Made by a program: the position numbers and the translations under genes. From Rickettsiales bacterium (GTDB taxonomy: Bacteria > Pseudomonadota > Alphaproteobacteria > TMED127), in the NCBI GenBank assembly GCA_002717855.1, contig PBCD01000028.1:1-19286 (forward strand): 19,286 nt of DNA, in the 5' to 3' direction. How positions within the stretch are numbered: the first letter of the stretch is position 1; every line of letters starts with the position of its first letter. This document shows, in pieces, positions 1 through 7,172 of this stretch. The notes below the pieces were generated by a model that searched no databases, was not told the origin of the DNA, and saw nothing but the letters and a program-made list of their open reading frames with translations.

Positions 1-35
1 GAAACCCAAAAATTTTTTAGTGTCTCAAAGATTAG

Positions 36-69
36 TATTAACTTGAATTTTTTTTCATATTAACTTGAA
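36..69. repeat. 12-bp direct repeat with 22-bp period
   Basis: The 12-mer TATTAACTTGAA occurs at 36-47 and again at 58-69, so one 22-bp unit followed by 12 bp of a second copy is present. It covers the 3' end of the minus-strand 98-residue gene and supplies its last codons and stop. This looks like slippage duplication, although AT-rich sequence makes chance 12-mers more likely than usual. Confidence 0.5.
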
Positions 70-334
70 CCCATTCACTAAATTCATCCTCAAAAATCTT
101 TGCTATTTTTTTACCTAATAAATGTTTTTTTCCATTATTTTTTTGGTCTGTAAATTTTTTTCCAGACCAATCTGAATATGATTTGATTTTTGACTTTTTT
201 GAAGTTTTTTTAGTTTTAAATTCTAATTTTTCTTTTGAAGATTTATCTTCAACTTGGTTTTCCAAATTTTGTGCTTCATCAATTAGTTCCATAATTGATT
301 TAAGAACTTCTTCAACACCTCTTTCGTTTGTCAT
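38..334 (-). CDS. Small PopZ/DUF2497-like hypothetical protein
   Basis: A 98-residue, lysine-rich, apparently soluble protein with no signal peptide or membrane segment. Residues about 7-21 (VEEVLKSIMELIDEA) resemble the N-terminal PopZ pattern MEEILASIRRII. Residues about 75-92 contain an EFSEWVQVN block resembling the PopZ/DUF2497 C-terminal LLKEWLDQN helix, with a low-complexity Lys/Ser linker between. PopZ is the alphaproteobacterial cell-pole organizing protein, and its C-terminal helices drive oligomerization. Here the chain stops right after that first helix, so the second helix of the family is missing. The last codons lie in a 22-bp partial tandem duplication. The gene is divergent from the membrane-protein gene at 372, with 37 bp between the starts. 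It is seen as an intact ORF; the family link is inferred from short motifs, and the function is unknown. Confidence 0.6.
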   Translation of the reverse strand: MTNERGVEEVLKSIMELIDEAQNLENQVEDKSSKEKLEFKTKKTSKKSKIKSYSDWSGKKFTDQKNNGKKHLLGKKIAKIFEDEFSEWVQVNMKKNSS

Positions 335-371
335 AATTTTTCTTTTTGGTATATATTTTTTGACATTTTAA

Positions 372-851
372 ATGTATAAAAAGACAATGACTGCAACATC
401 AAATGAAATTTTTCCTATTATATTTTACGTTATAGCTTTGATATTTTACCTTGGTTATTTAGATTCAAAAAGACCAAATACAAAAAAAATATTCAATTTT
501 AAAAAAATTAATATGCATGATGAAAAAATATATTGTTTTTTGGAGAATAGCGAAAAAAAATTACGAGCTTTAAAAGAATTATACTTTCAGGAACTAATAA
601 GCAAAGAACTTTACCTTGAAAGTACAAATAAAATAGCCAACAATGTAAGCATGAATTTAGGAAATAACCTCTTAAACTTTAAACATTTAAAAAATAATAA
701 AGTTTATAATGAAATTCGCAATGGTATTGAAGCCAAAATAAAAAAAAAAGATTTAAATCTAAAAGCTAATAACATTAATATCGATGTAAATATTGATTCT
801 CTTTTGGCATCAATTGATAATAAAATCAAATCAAAAGAGAGAACAACCTGA
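372..851 (+). CDS. Membrane-anchored hypothetical protein with SHOCT-like segment
   Basis: A 159-residue protein. Residues 13-30 form one strongly hydrophobic segment, probably an N-terminal membrane anchor, followed by a Lys/Arg-rich stretch that suggests a cytoplasmic C-terminus. Residues about 60-90 (LRALKELYFQELISKELYLE) have the look of a SHOCT-type short helical hairpin, where a leucine-rich helix is followed by a 'G/L-I-S/T-xx-E-(Y/F)' turn. The last 20 residues include IDSLLASIDNKI, which weakly echoes the PopZ N-terminal motif. The stop codon TGA overlaps the ATG of the next gene (base 851), so the two are probably translationally coupled. There is no clear Shine-Dalgarno sequence before ATG 372; a second ATG lies at 387. 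No precise family is recognised. Confidence 0.65.
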   Translation: MYKKTMTATSNEIFPIIFYVIALIFYLGYLDSKRPNTKKIFNFKKINMHDEKIYCFLENSEKKLRALKELYFQELISKELYLESTNKIANNVSMNLGNNLLNFKHLKNNKVYNEIRNGIEAKIKKKDLNLKANNINIDVNIDSLLASIDNKIKSKERTT

Positions 852-1078
852 TGAAAAATAAAAATGACAAAATAATTCAAGATGTAAAAAATTTTTTAAA
901 GACAGAGGAAAATGAGATAGTTCATGGAGTTAAAAAAATTAACACAACAAAAACAAATGGGAATAAAAAGATTGATTCCGAAAGTGAGATTATAAAAAAA
1001 GAAATTCGTGAATGGTTGAAATTAAATGCTGAAAGAATTTCAAAAGAACTGATTAAAAAAAAATTTAATAAGGATTAA
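851..1078 (+). CDS. Short DUF2497/PopZ C-terminal-like protein
   Basis: A 75-residue basic protein. Its C-terminal third (residues about 47-75, containing IIKKEIREWLKLN then AERISKELIKKKF) matches the two-helix pattern of DUF2497/PopZ C-termini (LLRPLLKEWLDQN, LPRIVETKVEEEV), with the key EW-(L)-xxN block at the expected spacing. PopZ self-assembles at cell poles through this region. The N-terminal part lacks the usual long acidic, proline-rich linker, so this is far shorter than a standard PopZ. The ATG overlaps the upstream stop by one base, and an AGAGAG stretch about 9 nt upstream may serve as a weak ribosome binding site. The family call is moderate; the function is inferred only. Alphaproteobacterial DUF2497 genes often sit beside valS, but here tRNA-Leu follows. 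Confidence 0.7.
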   Translation: MKNKNDKIIQDVKNFLKTEENEIVHGVKKINTTKTNGNKKIDSESEIIKKEIREWLKLNAERISKELIKKKFNKD

Positions 1079-1163
1079 GAGATTTGATTAAACTGTCAGA
1101 TTTTGTAATAATAGAATTTGAGTTTTGATATTTATCCTCCTTATATTAAAAGAATATTATATT

Positions 1164-1169
1164 TATAAT
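1164..1169 (+). promoter_or_regulatory. Possible -10 element for tRNA-Leu
   Basis: A perfect TATAAT lies 10 bp before the mature 5' end of the tRNA. Seventeen bases upstream is TTATAT (1141-1146), a poor -35 match. In such AT-rich sequence the hexamer could be chance, and only its position supports it. Confidence 0.3.
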
Positions 1170-1179
1170 AATTTTTTTT

Positions 1180-1266
1180 GCGCTCGTGCTGAAATTGGTA
1201 AACAGACTGGACTTAAAATCCAGCGGGATTCGTCCCTTGTCGGTTCAAGTCCGACCGAGCGCACCA
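1180..1266 (+). tRNA. tRNA-Leu (anticodon TAA)
   Basis: An 87-base class II tRNA. The acceptor stem GCGCTCG (1180-1186) pairs with CGAGCGC (1256-1262), followed by discriminator A and an encoded CCA (1264-1266). The anticodon stem CTGGA/TCCAG encloses the loop CTTAAAA, giving anticodon TAA, which reads UUA. A long variable arm (GGGA-TTCG-TCCC) and a T-arm GTCGG-TTCAAGT-CCGAC are clear. UUA is the favoured leucine codon in this AT-rich sequence, so this should be a heavily used tRNA. It stands alone between the DUF2497-like gene and the glycosyltransferase gene. Confidence 0.97.
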
Positions 1267-1317
1267 GATATGATTTATTTTTTTCTACAAGTGGTCTTTA
1301 ATTTGCATTAAAAGTTC

Positions 1318-1323
1318 AAAAGG
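1318..1323 (+). promoter_or_regulatory. Ribosome binding site supporting a TTG start at 1332
   Basis: AAAAGG lies 8 nt upstream of TTG 1332. There is no in-frame ATG between the upstream stop (1299) and codon 40, and a start at codon 40 would cut into the first TPR helix pair. The site therefore favours the TTG start. Confidence 0.55.
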
Positions 1324-1331
1324 TTTACTAC

Positions 1332-3134
1332 TTGTTAAATAGAGAAATTACAGAAGAGATAAATTCTGATGTTTTAAATAAAAAATTTGCTTCGTCTTTA
1401 AAAAAATTATCTCAATTAATTGAAATTTTTCCTGATCATATCAAATTAATGAATATGAAAAGTAACGTTTTAATTATTTCGAAGAAATATGATGAAGCTA
1501 TAGATTTTTGTCAAGATTGTATTAAAAGAAAATTTTTTTCTACTTCAATCTACAATAACCTAGCGATTGCAATAAAGAATACATATGATTACAAATCAGC
1601 TATACATTACTTTAAAAAATCACTTAGTTTAGAAAAAAATCATATAACATATTTTAATTTAGGAAATTTATATACAGAAATTTATAATTATGATGAATCT
1701 TTAAAAAACTATATGATGGCTATTAATGTAAATCAAAGATTCACTCCTTCTTATATCAATGCTTCAAGAATTTTAGTAAAAAAAAATAATTATGTCGAAG
1801 CTTTAAAATTACTAAACAGAGCACGAAAATTAAATATTGACAGGATTTTAATTTTTGAAAATTTAGGAAGGTTTTTTCTAAAAGTTAGAAAATTTTTCTA
1901 CGCTGAAATTTATTTCAAAAAAATGCTAATTTTAGACCCAGCCCAGTCAGAATACTTGCAGGCAGTTTTAAGGGGCTATTGTTGTGATGGACAATTTAAG
2001 AGATATAAAAAATTAACAGCTTTTTATTTTAAAAATCGTGAAGAAAAACCTTCTTTTAATTTTCCAAAATTATTGAAAAAAAAATTCAATATTGGGCTAA
2101 TTTCAGCTGATATAAGACAACATCCTATAGGTTATTTTTTAAAAGATTTTGTACCAGAAATAACGAAAAAATTATCTATTAACATTTATTCAACTGTCTT
2201 TTATAAAGATCACATATCACAGCTAATATCTGATTACACAAACTGGAAATTAGTAGGTAATAAATCAAATGAAGAACTTGCTCATCAAATTTTTAAGGAT
2301 AAAAATGATATTTTAATTGATTTATCAGGCTTTGCTCCTAGAAATAGAATTGAACTCTTTAAACTTAAACCTTGTAAAATACAAGCTTCATGGGCAGGCT
2401 GGTTAGCATCGACTAGACTTAAAGAGATGGATTATATCATTGGTGATAGAATAGCCACTCCACATCGAGATCAAAGAAATTTTACAGAGAAGATTTATAA
2501 TTTACCTAATTCTTGGTGTGTATATTCTGAATCAGAGTTAAATAAAAATTTAATTAAACAGCCGCAAAAAAAAGACTATGTAGTTTTTGGTTGTTTTCAA
2601 AGACCAGAAAAACTCAACAGTCCTTTATTAAATGCTTGGAGTCAAATTATAAGGTCGTGTTCAAAAAGTTATTTGCAATTCAATAATAAATTTTATTCTG
2701 ATAATGAGGAAGAAATAATTAAAAATTTTTTTTCGAACAGGGGAATAGAAAAAAGTAGAATTATCTTTAATAGATGTAAAAATAGAAAAGCATATTTAGA
2801 ATCTTTTAATGAAGTTGACATTTACTTAGATACTTTCCCTTACAATGGTGGAACAACATCTTTTGAAGCTTCTTTTTTCAATATTCCTATTCTAACATTG
2901 AAAAATGAATCTCATATGTTTAGATGTGGAGAAAGTATTAACAGTTTATTGAAAAATGACGATTGGATAGCTTATGACATAAAAGATTACATTTTTAAAG
3001 CAAAAAAATTTTGTAATAACAAAAAATTATATCTTTACAAAAAGGCATTAAATAAAAATCCAAATAAAAAAAAATTATTTGATTCAAAACAATTTTCTAA
3101 AGATTTTTTGAAAATGTTAGAGGATATTAATTAG
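1332..3134 (+). CDS. TPR protein with O-GlcNAc transferase-like (GT41) domain
   Basis: A 600-residue protein probably transferring a sugar from a UDP-sugar to Ser/Thr of a cytoplasmic protein; the acceptor is unknown. Residues about 20-210 form roughly five tetratricopeptide repeats, with recurrent pattern 'Y-xx-A-xx-x-F/Y-xx-x-L', the usual acceptor-binding superhelix. Residues about 251-590 are a GT41 (OGT/SPINDLY) domain. H264 in ADIRQHPIGYF aligns with OGT His498. DILIDLSG and QASWAGW-(L)-AST follow. RPEKLNSPLLNAW places K427 at the catalytic-lysine position of OGT (Lys842), and DTFPYNGGTTSFEA (500-513) is the UDP-binding loop. The start is TTG with AAAAGG 8 nt upstream. It is a single gene, 65 bp after tRNA-Leu, with no obvious partner such as a flagellin or adhesin gene in the window. 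The GT41 call is firm; the donor and target are not known. Confidence 0.9.
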   Translation: MLNREITEEINSDVLNKKFASSLKKLSQLIEIFPDHIKLMNMKSNVLIISKKYDEAIDFCQDCIKRKFFSTSIYNNLAIAIKNTYDYKSAIHYFKKSLSLEKNHITYFNLGNLYTEIYNYDESLKNYMMAINVNQRFTPSYINASRILVKKNNYVEALKLLNRARKLNIDRILIFENLGRFFLKVRKFFYAEIYFKKMLILDPAQSEYLQAVLRGYCCDGQFKRYKKLTAFYFKNREEKPSFNFPKLLKKKFNIGLISADIRQHPIGYFLKDFVPEITKKLSINIYSTVFYKDHISQLISDYTNWKLVGNKSNEELAHQIFKDKNDILIDLSGFAPRNRIELFKLKPCKIQASWAGWLASTRLKEMDYIIGDRIATPHRDQRNFTEKIYNLPNSWCVYSESELNKNLIKQPQKKDYVVFGCFQRPEKLNSPLLNAWSQIIRSCSKSYLQFNNKFYSDNEEEIIKNFFSNRGIEKSRIIFNRCKNRKAYLESFNEVDIYLDTFPYNGGTTSFEASFFNIPILTLKNESHMFRCGESINSLLKNDDWIAYDIKDYIFKAKKFCNNKKLYLYKKALNKNPNKKKLFDSKQFSKDFLKMLEDIN

Positions 3135-3190
3135 TAAAATTAACTTATTTACATTTTTAAATTTAAGTATTAATCTAAATTTAGAAAAGT

Positions 3191-3898
3191 ATGTTCCTTA
3201 AAATATTATTTTCAGTAATCCTTTTTATTTTAATATTTAATAAAAGCCTGTTAGCTAAGTTTTTAACAGTTGATGATCTAGAGGACTATATTCTTAAAAA
3301 TCCAGAAATAATAATCAAGTCTTTGAGTGATTTTGAAAAAAAAAAAGATATGAAAGTACTCGAAAGACAAAAACAATATTTGACGAGCAATTTTAATTTA
3401 ATTAAAAAACCCGATTATAATTTATTTAGTGGAAAAACAAATGCAAAAAAAATAATTATTGAATTTTTTGATTACAATTGTGGCTATTGTAAAAGAGCTC
3501 ATAAAGAGATAATGAATTTATTAGATGAGGAGGGTGATCTAAAGATAATTTATAAAAATCTTCCTATATTATCCAAACAATCAACTTATCTTGCAAAATT
3601 ATCTCTTGCCCTTGGGCAAACAAATAATAGAGTTTTCTTAGAATTTCACAAATATATTTTTAATTTAAAAAAAATTGATCAAAAGAGCATTGAATTATTT
3701 TTTAAAAATAAGAAGATTGATTTTAAAAAAATACAAATTCTATCTGAGAGTGAAGATATAAATACCAAATTAGAGCAAAACTTAGAAATAGCAAATAGAA
3801 TTGGCATTAGTGGAACACCGGCATATATTATTAAAAATGAATTGATATCAGGTTTTATAGGTAAAAGTATGTTAAAATCTTTATTAGACAAAAAATAA
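3191..3898 (+). CDS. Secreted DsbA/Com1-family thioredoxin-fold protein
   Basis: A 235-residue thiol-disulfide oxidoreductase, expected in the periplasm, where it would oxidise or isomerise disulfides in exported proteins. Residues 1-22 are a signal peptide (hydrophobic core ILFSVILFILIF, probable cleavage after LLA). Residues 25-60 form the helical dimerization-like extension seen in Com1/ScsC-type proteins ('ILKNPEIIIKSL'). The thioredoxin fold begins near residue 85: IIEFFDYNCGYCKRA carries the redox motif C97-G-Y-C100, and GTPAYII supplies the cis-proline (P210) after T209. Its length is normal for the family. It stands alone, 56 bp after the GT41 gene, and ends 1 bp from the convergent metallopeptidase-like gene. 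No dsbB is in view, so the redox partner is unknown. Confidence 0.9.
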   Translation: MFLKILFSVILFILIFNKSLLAKFLTVDDLEDYILKNPEIIIKSLSDFEKKKDMKVLERQKQYLTSNFNLIKKPDYNLFSGKTNAKKIIIEFFDYNCGYCKRAHKEIMNLLDEEGDLKIIYKNLPILSKQSTYLAKLSLALGQTNNRVFLEFHKYIFNLKKIDQKSIELFFKNKKIDFKKIQILSESEDINTKLEQNLEIANRIGISGTPAYIIKNELISGFIGKSMLKSLLDKK

Positions 3899-3899
3899 T

Positions 3900-4349
3900 T
3901 TAACAATATAAATCGTTTATAGAATTGCTATTTTTTTTAAACTTAGCAGCGAAACCGTTACTGTATAATATTTTTTTACCATACTGACTTAAAAAAATAT
4001 TATGATTTACTAAAGCATTCATCTCTCTGAGGTGCTTTTTCGTTTTATTTTCATAATCTGAAGCAAAATTATTTTCCTCTTGTATGACATGAATAATTTC
4101 ATGTAGCAGTATTCCTTGGTGACATACATCATTCAGTGGATCAAGCTCGTCTATAAGATAAATTTTACTTTTTTCGTTGACAGGAGTGTAAGCCATAATT
4201 TCACAGGGTCTTCCGCATGCCAACTCACTCAGTGATTTCTGACTAATAGACTCAATTATGATTTGATTTTGAGGTTCGGGATAATTAGTATATGTTGTAA
4301 TCCAAAGTATTAAAGCTAAAATAAGTTCATTAAGGGTTTCAAATTTCAT
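3900..4349 (-). CDS. Putative small zinc metallopeptidase-like protein (HEIIH)
   Basis: A 149-residue protein from the ATG at 4349. Residues 80-90 (ILLHEIIHVIQ) form a gluzincin-style HExxH site (H83, E84, H87). E109 in REMNALV about 22 residues later is a candidate third ligand. An ACGRPC block at 44-49 and MAYTP then IYLIDEL precede the site. This layout resembles the uncharacterised DUF6647-type family. Residues 7-20 are hydrophobic and could be a membrane-proximal or signal-like helix. An alternative GTG start at 4406 has a GGAAGG 7 nt upstream but would overlap the divergent peptidase gene by 22 bp and add 19 residues rich in Asn/Phe/Ile; ATG 4349 fits the domain start better. Enzymatic activity is unproven. 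Confidence 0.7.
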   Translation of the reverse strand: MKFETLNELILALILWITTYTNYPEPQNQIIIESISQKSLSELACGRPCEIMAYTPVNEKSKIYLIDELDPLNDVCHQGILLHEIIHVIQEENNFASDYENKTKKHLREMNALVNHNIFLSQYGKKILYSNGFAAKFKKNSNSINDLYC

Positions 4350-4384
4350 AATACTTAATATATATTTTATAAAATTAAAAACTA

Positions 4385-5332
4385 ATGAAAAATTATTTTT
4401 TTTCACATTCCAGCCTTCCAGAAATGTATAACCTCGATGTAGGAAATGGCAATAAAATTTATATTGAAATAAGCGGAAAAAAAGACGGTATTCCAGTTAT
4501 TTTTCTTCATGGCGGTCCTGGTGGTCATTGTAGGAGTGAGCATCACGGATTATTTGATCCAAAAATTTTTAAGTCAATTATTTATGATCAAAGAGGCTGT
4601 GGTAAAAGCAAACCATATAGAATTACAGAAAATAATAATACTCAAACTCTAGTTAATGATATAGAGAAAATCAGAGATTTTTTGAGTTTAGACAAGCTTT
4701 TAGTAGTTGGTGGATCATGGGGTGCAACTCTAGCACTATGCTATGCAATATCTCATCCAAAAAATGTTTTGGGTATTGTCCTAAGATCAGTTTTTTTAGG
4801 TATGATGAGTGAAATTCAATGGGCATTTGTGGATGCGCCAAAAAATTTTGCACCTGAACTTTTTAAAGAATTTATAAATTTCTTAGATATTGATGATCAA
4901 AGTGATCTAATTAATTCCTATATTAAAAAAATTCAATTAGAAAACTCTCATTTACATTCTTGGGTTTGGCACGATTATGAAAGAATTTTATCTCAAATAA
5001 ATCCTGATAATTATAAGTTTGAAAAACCTAATTTAATTAAAAATAGAGAAGGTTTACCAAACTCTCCTTTTATGGAAACTCACTTCATAAGAAATAGATT
5101 CTTTATTGAGGATAATTTTATCTTAAATAATATTAAAAATATATCTCATATTCCTGGATATATAGTTCAAGGAAGATATGACCTAATTTGTCCACCAATA
5201 AATGCTTTTAAACTATCAGAAAGCTGGAAGAATTCAAAAATAAAATTTGTTAATACTGCTGGTCATTCCTCATCTGATGAGGGCATTATGGATAATCTTT
5301 TCACTGCACTAAAGGAAATTATAAAGTTTTAA
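4385..5332 (+). CDS. pip: Proline iminopeptidase
   Basis: A 315-residue cytoplasmic alpha/beta hydrolase of peptidase family S33 that releases N-terminal proline from peptides. Visible motifs are the oxyanion-hole HGGPGG (residues about 42-47), DQRGCGKS, and the nucleophile elbow GGSWG with S111. The charge relay is completed by D266 in GRYDLICPP and H294 in AGHSS. A central cap domain (about residues 140-230) contains HSWVWHDYE, typical of prolyl aminopeptidases. Length matches the family. The gene is divergent from the metallopeptidase-like gene, and its last 14 bp overlap the convergent end of queG. It probably supports peptide or amino-acid recycling and has no clear link to the queuosine genes beside it. 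Confidence 0.93.
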   Translation: MKNYFFSHSSLPEMYNLDVGNGNKIYIEISGKKDGIPVIFLHGGPGGHCRSEHHGLFDPKIFKSIIYDQRGCGKSKPYRITENNNTQTLVNDIEKIRDFLSLDKLLVVGGSWGATLALCYAISHPKNVLGIVLRSVFLGMMSEIQWAFVDAPKNFAPELFKEFINFLDIDDQSDLINSYIKKIQLENSHLHSWVWHDYERILSQINPDNYKFEKPNLIKNREGLPNSPFMETHFIRNRFFIEDNFILNNIKNISHIPGYIVQGRYDLICPPINAFKLSESWKNSKIKFVNTAGHSSSDEGIMDNLFTALKEIIKF

Positions 5333-6443
5333 ATAACTCCCATTCAAATAAAACATATTTATTTTTTTCTGTGTTAAAAATTCTTGATTTCTTTAAAAAG
5401 GCCCTTTCTTTGTGGTTCATTAATTTACCTAAGGACCATATTGCTGCACCTCTAATCAACGCTTCATTGTTTAGTAATAGTTTTTTAACTCTTAATACAA
5501 ACTTTCTGTTTCTACTGTTGCCAGCTACAATTAATACATTTCTCATAAATCGTTTCCATCCAATTCTTAAAATTGGTGACTCTTTAAATTCTATTTTAAA
5601 CTGAGTTTCTGTCAAATTAAGCAAATTATAAATTTTAGAATTTTCAATTTTTTTCTCCGTAATAAATTGTCTGTGAATAGTATTTTTTTTAAATTTATTC
5701 CATGGACAAATAGCTAAACAATCGTCACAACCGTAAACTTTATTTCCAATTTTATCTCTAAGACTTACAGGAAACGGTCCTTTATGCTCAATAGTAAGAT
5801 AAGAAATACACTTTCTAGCATCAATTCTGTATGGGTCTAGAAAAGCATGTGTTGGGCAAATATCAATACAATCTCTACATGAGCCACAGTTATTAATTTC
5901 CTTTTTATCATATTCAATTTTTATTGGTAAGAAAATTTCACATAAGAATAACCATGAACCAAATTTCTTGGATACTAAATTTGTATGTTTTCCTTGCCAA
6001 CCTAAACCCGAACTCTGTGCCAAGGGTTTTTCAAATACAGGTGCGGAATCTACAAAACATTTAGAATCTATTTTTAAATTTGACTTTAACCATTTTTGTA
6101 AATGAGTTAATTTTTTTTTTATAACATCATGGTAATCTTTATTTGAAGCATAAACGCTAATATTTGCGTAATTTTTAAATAAATTTTTATTTAAAGGATT
6201 TTTTTCTGGAGCATAATTTAAACCAAGCACAACGATAGTTTTAACTTCTGGCCATAATTTTTCAGGATTATTTTTTTTTGTTACATGTTTTTCAAGCCAT
6301 CTCATATCACCAAATAGATTATTTTCTAAAAATTTAATTAGGTTGTTTTGATCTATTGAAGAAATTTTAGGCTTCGTAAAACCTACAGATTCGAAACCTA
6401 AATCATATGCTTTTCTAATAATAAGCTTTTTTTTATTGTTCAT
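5319..6443 (-). CDS. queG: Epoxyqueuosine reductase QueG
   Basis: A 374-residue cobalamin- and iron-sulfur-dependent enzyme that reduces epoxyqueuosine to queuosine at tRNA position 34, the last step of the pathway. The central region has VDSAPVFEKPLAQSSGLGW, including the conserved catalytic-aspartate segment. Two ferredoxin-like [4Fe-4S] motifs follow: CGSCRDCIDICP, with RKC further on, and CDDCLAICPWNKF. The C-terminal 70 residues are a HEAT-like helical repeat (EALIRGAAIWSLGKL). Length equals that of well-studied QueG proteins. It is divergent from queC with 42 bp between the starts, which suggests shared control. The 3' end overlaps pip by 14 bp. B12 dependence means the cell needs cobalamin uptake or synthesis; neither is visible here. 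Confidence 0.96.
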   Translation of the reverse strand: MNNKKKLIIRKAYDLGFESVGFTKPKISSIDQNNLIKFLENNLFGDMRWLEKHVTKKNNPEKLWPEVKTIVVLGLNYAPEKNPLNKNLFKNYANISVYASNKDYHDVIKKKLTHLQKWLKSNLKIDSKCFVDSAPVFEKPLAQSSGLGWQGKHTNLVSKKFGSWLFLCEIFLPIKIEYDKKEINNCGSCRDCIDICPTHAFLDPYRIDARKCISYLTIEHKGPFPVSLRDKIGNKVYGCDDCLAICPWNKFKKNTIHRQFITEKKIENSKIYNLLNLTETQFKIEFKESPILRIGWKRFMRNVLIVAGNSRNRKFVLRVKKLLLNNEALIRGAAIWSLGKLMNHKERAFLKKSRIFNTEKNKYVLFEWELFKTL

Positions 6444-6485
6444 TTCGTTTAAACAAATATTATTTATTTTATTTAAGATTATATT
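6444..6485. promoter_or_regulatory. Divergent queG/queC promoter region
   Basis: A 42-bp, almost pure A/T gap separates the two start codons, so both promoters must lie here or inside the coding ends. No preQ1 riboswitch-like hairpin, no clear -35/-10 pair and no strong ribosome binding site can be seen. Confidence 0.35.
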
Positions 6486-7172
6486 ATGAAAAAAGAAAAA
6501 GCAGTAGTACTTTTAAGTGGCGGATTAGATTCATCAGTAGTACTTTCTATAGCTATCGAAAAAGGTTTTATTCCGTATTGTATTTCCTTCGATTACGGTC
6601 AAAGACATAGTAAAGAATTATCTTTTGCTAAAAAACAAGTTTTTCTTCAAAAGGTAAAATTTTATAAAATTTTTAAAATAGATTTTTTTGGTGGTTCCGC
6701 TCTTACTGATAATATAGATATTCCAAAGAACAGATCTACTTCAAATATTCCAAATGATATACCAGTAACATATGTACCAGCCAGAAATACAATTTTCTTA
6801 TCTTATGCTTTAGGGTATTCAGAATACTTAAAGTGTAGTAATATCTTTATTGGAGTAAACTTCATAGATTACTCAGGTTATCCTGATTGTAGACCAGAAT
6901 TTATTTCTATGTTTGAAAAAATGGCAAACATAGCTACAAAACAGTCAGTTCTTGGCAAAAAAATAAAAATTCATACGCCTCTTTTAAAAATGAATAAAAA
7001 AGAAATAATACAAGTAGGAAAGCAAAATAATGTTGATTTTAAATATACAATGAGTTGCTACAATCCAAAAAAAAAAATTAATTGTGGAGAGTGTGATGCT
7101 TGTTTATTAAGATTGAATGGTTTCTCTGAAGCTAAAATGAAAGATCCAATAAAATATAGAAAAAATGTTTAA
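6486..7172 (+). CDS. queC: 7-cyano-7-deazaguanine synthase QueC
   Basis: A 228-residue ATP-dependent ligase that converts 7-carboxy-7-deazaguanine plus ammonia into preQ0. The PP-loop SGGLDS spans residues 11-16. SFDYGQRH, YVPARN (residues 96-101), and GVNFIDYSGYPDCRPEFI are signature blocks. The C-terminal zinc site C191-x8-C200-x2-C203-x2-C206 is complete. Length is normal. It is the first gene of queC-queE-queD and overlaps queE by 8 bp (7165-7172), so translation is probably coupled. The intact zinc site here contrasts with the degraded one in tgt. Confidence 0.97.
   Translation: MKKEKAVVLLSGGLDSSVVLSIAIEKGFIPYCISFDYGQRHSKELSFAKKQVFLQKVKFYKIFKIDFFGGSALTDNIDIPKNRSTSNIPNDIPVTYVPARNTIFLSYALGYSEYLKCSNIFIGVNFIDYSGYPDCRPEFISMFEKMANIATKQSVLGKKIKIHTPLLKMNKKEIIQVGKQNNVDFKYTMSCYNPKKKINCGECDACLLRLNGFSEAKMKDPIKYRKNV

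Noticed and set aside
360..365. Exact TTGACA before the 159-residue membrane protein gene
   Set aside because: The -10 it would pair with (GACAAT, 383-388) is poor and would put the transcript start inside the gene, after both ATGs.
1135..1142. Perfect Shine-Dalgarno AAGGAGGA on the minus strand upstream of tRNA-Leu
   Set aside because: No ATG, GTG or TTG with an open frame follows within the usual distance on that strand, so it does not mark a gene. It may be chance.
3163..3184. Inverted repeat AAATTTA/TAAATTT after the GT41 gene as a terminator
   Set aside because: The stem is only A-T pairs with a 10-nt loop and no T run; such repeats are expected by chance at this base composition.
6444..6485. 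Possible preQ1 riboswitch ahead of queC
   Set aside because: The gap is only 42 bp of A/T with no stem of the preQ1-I type and no C-rich pocket sequence.
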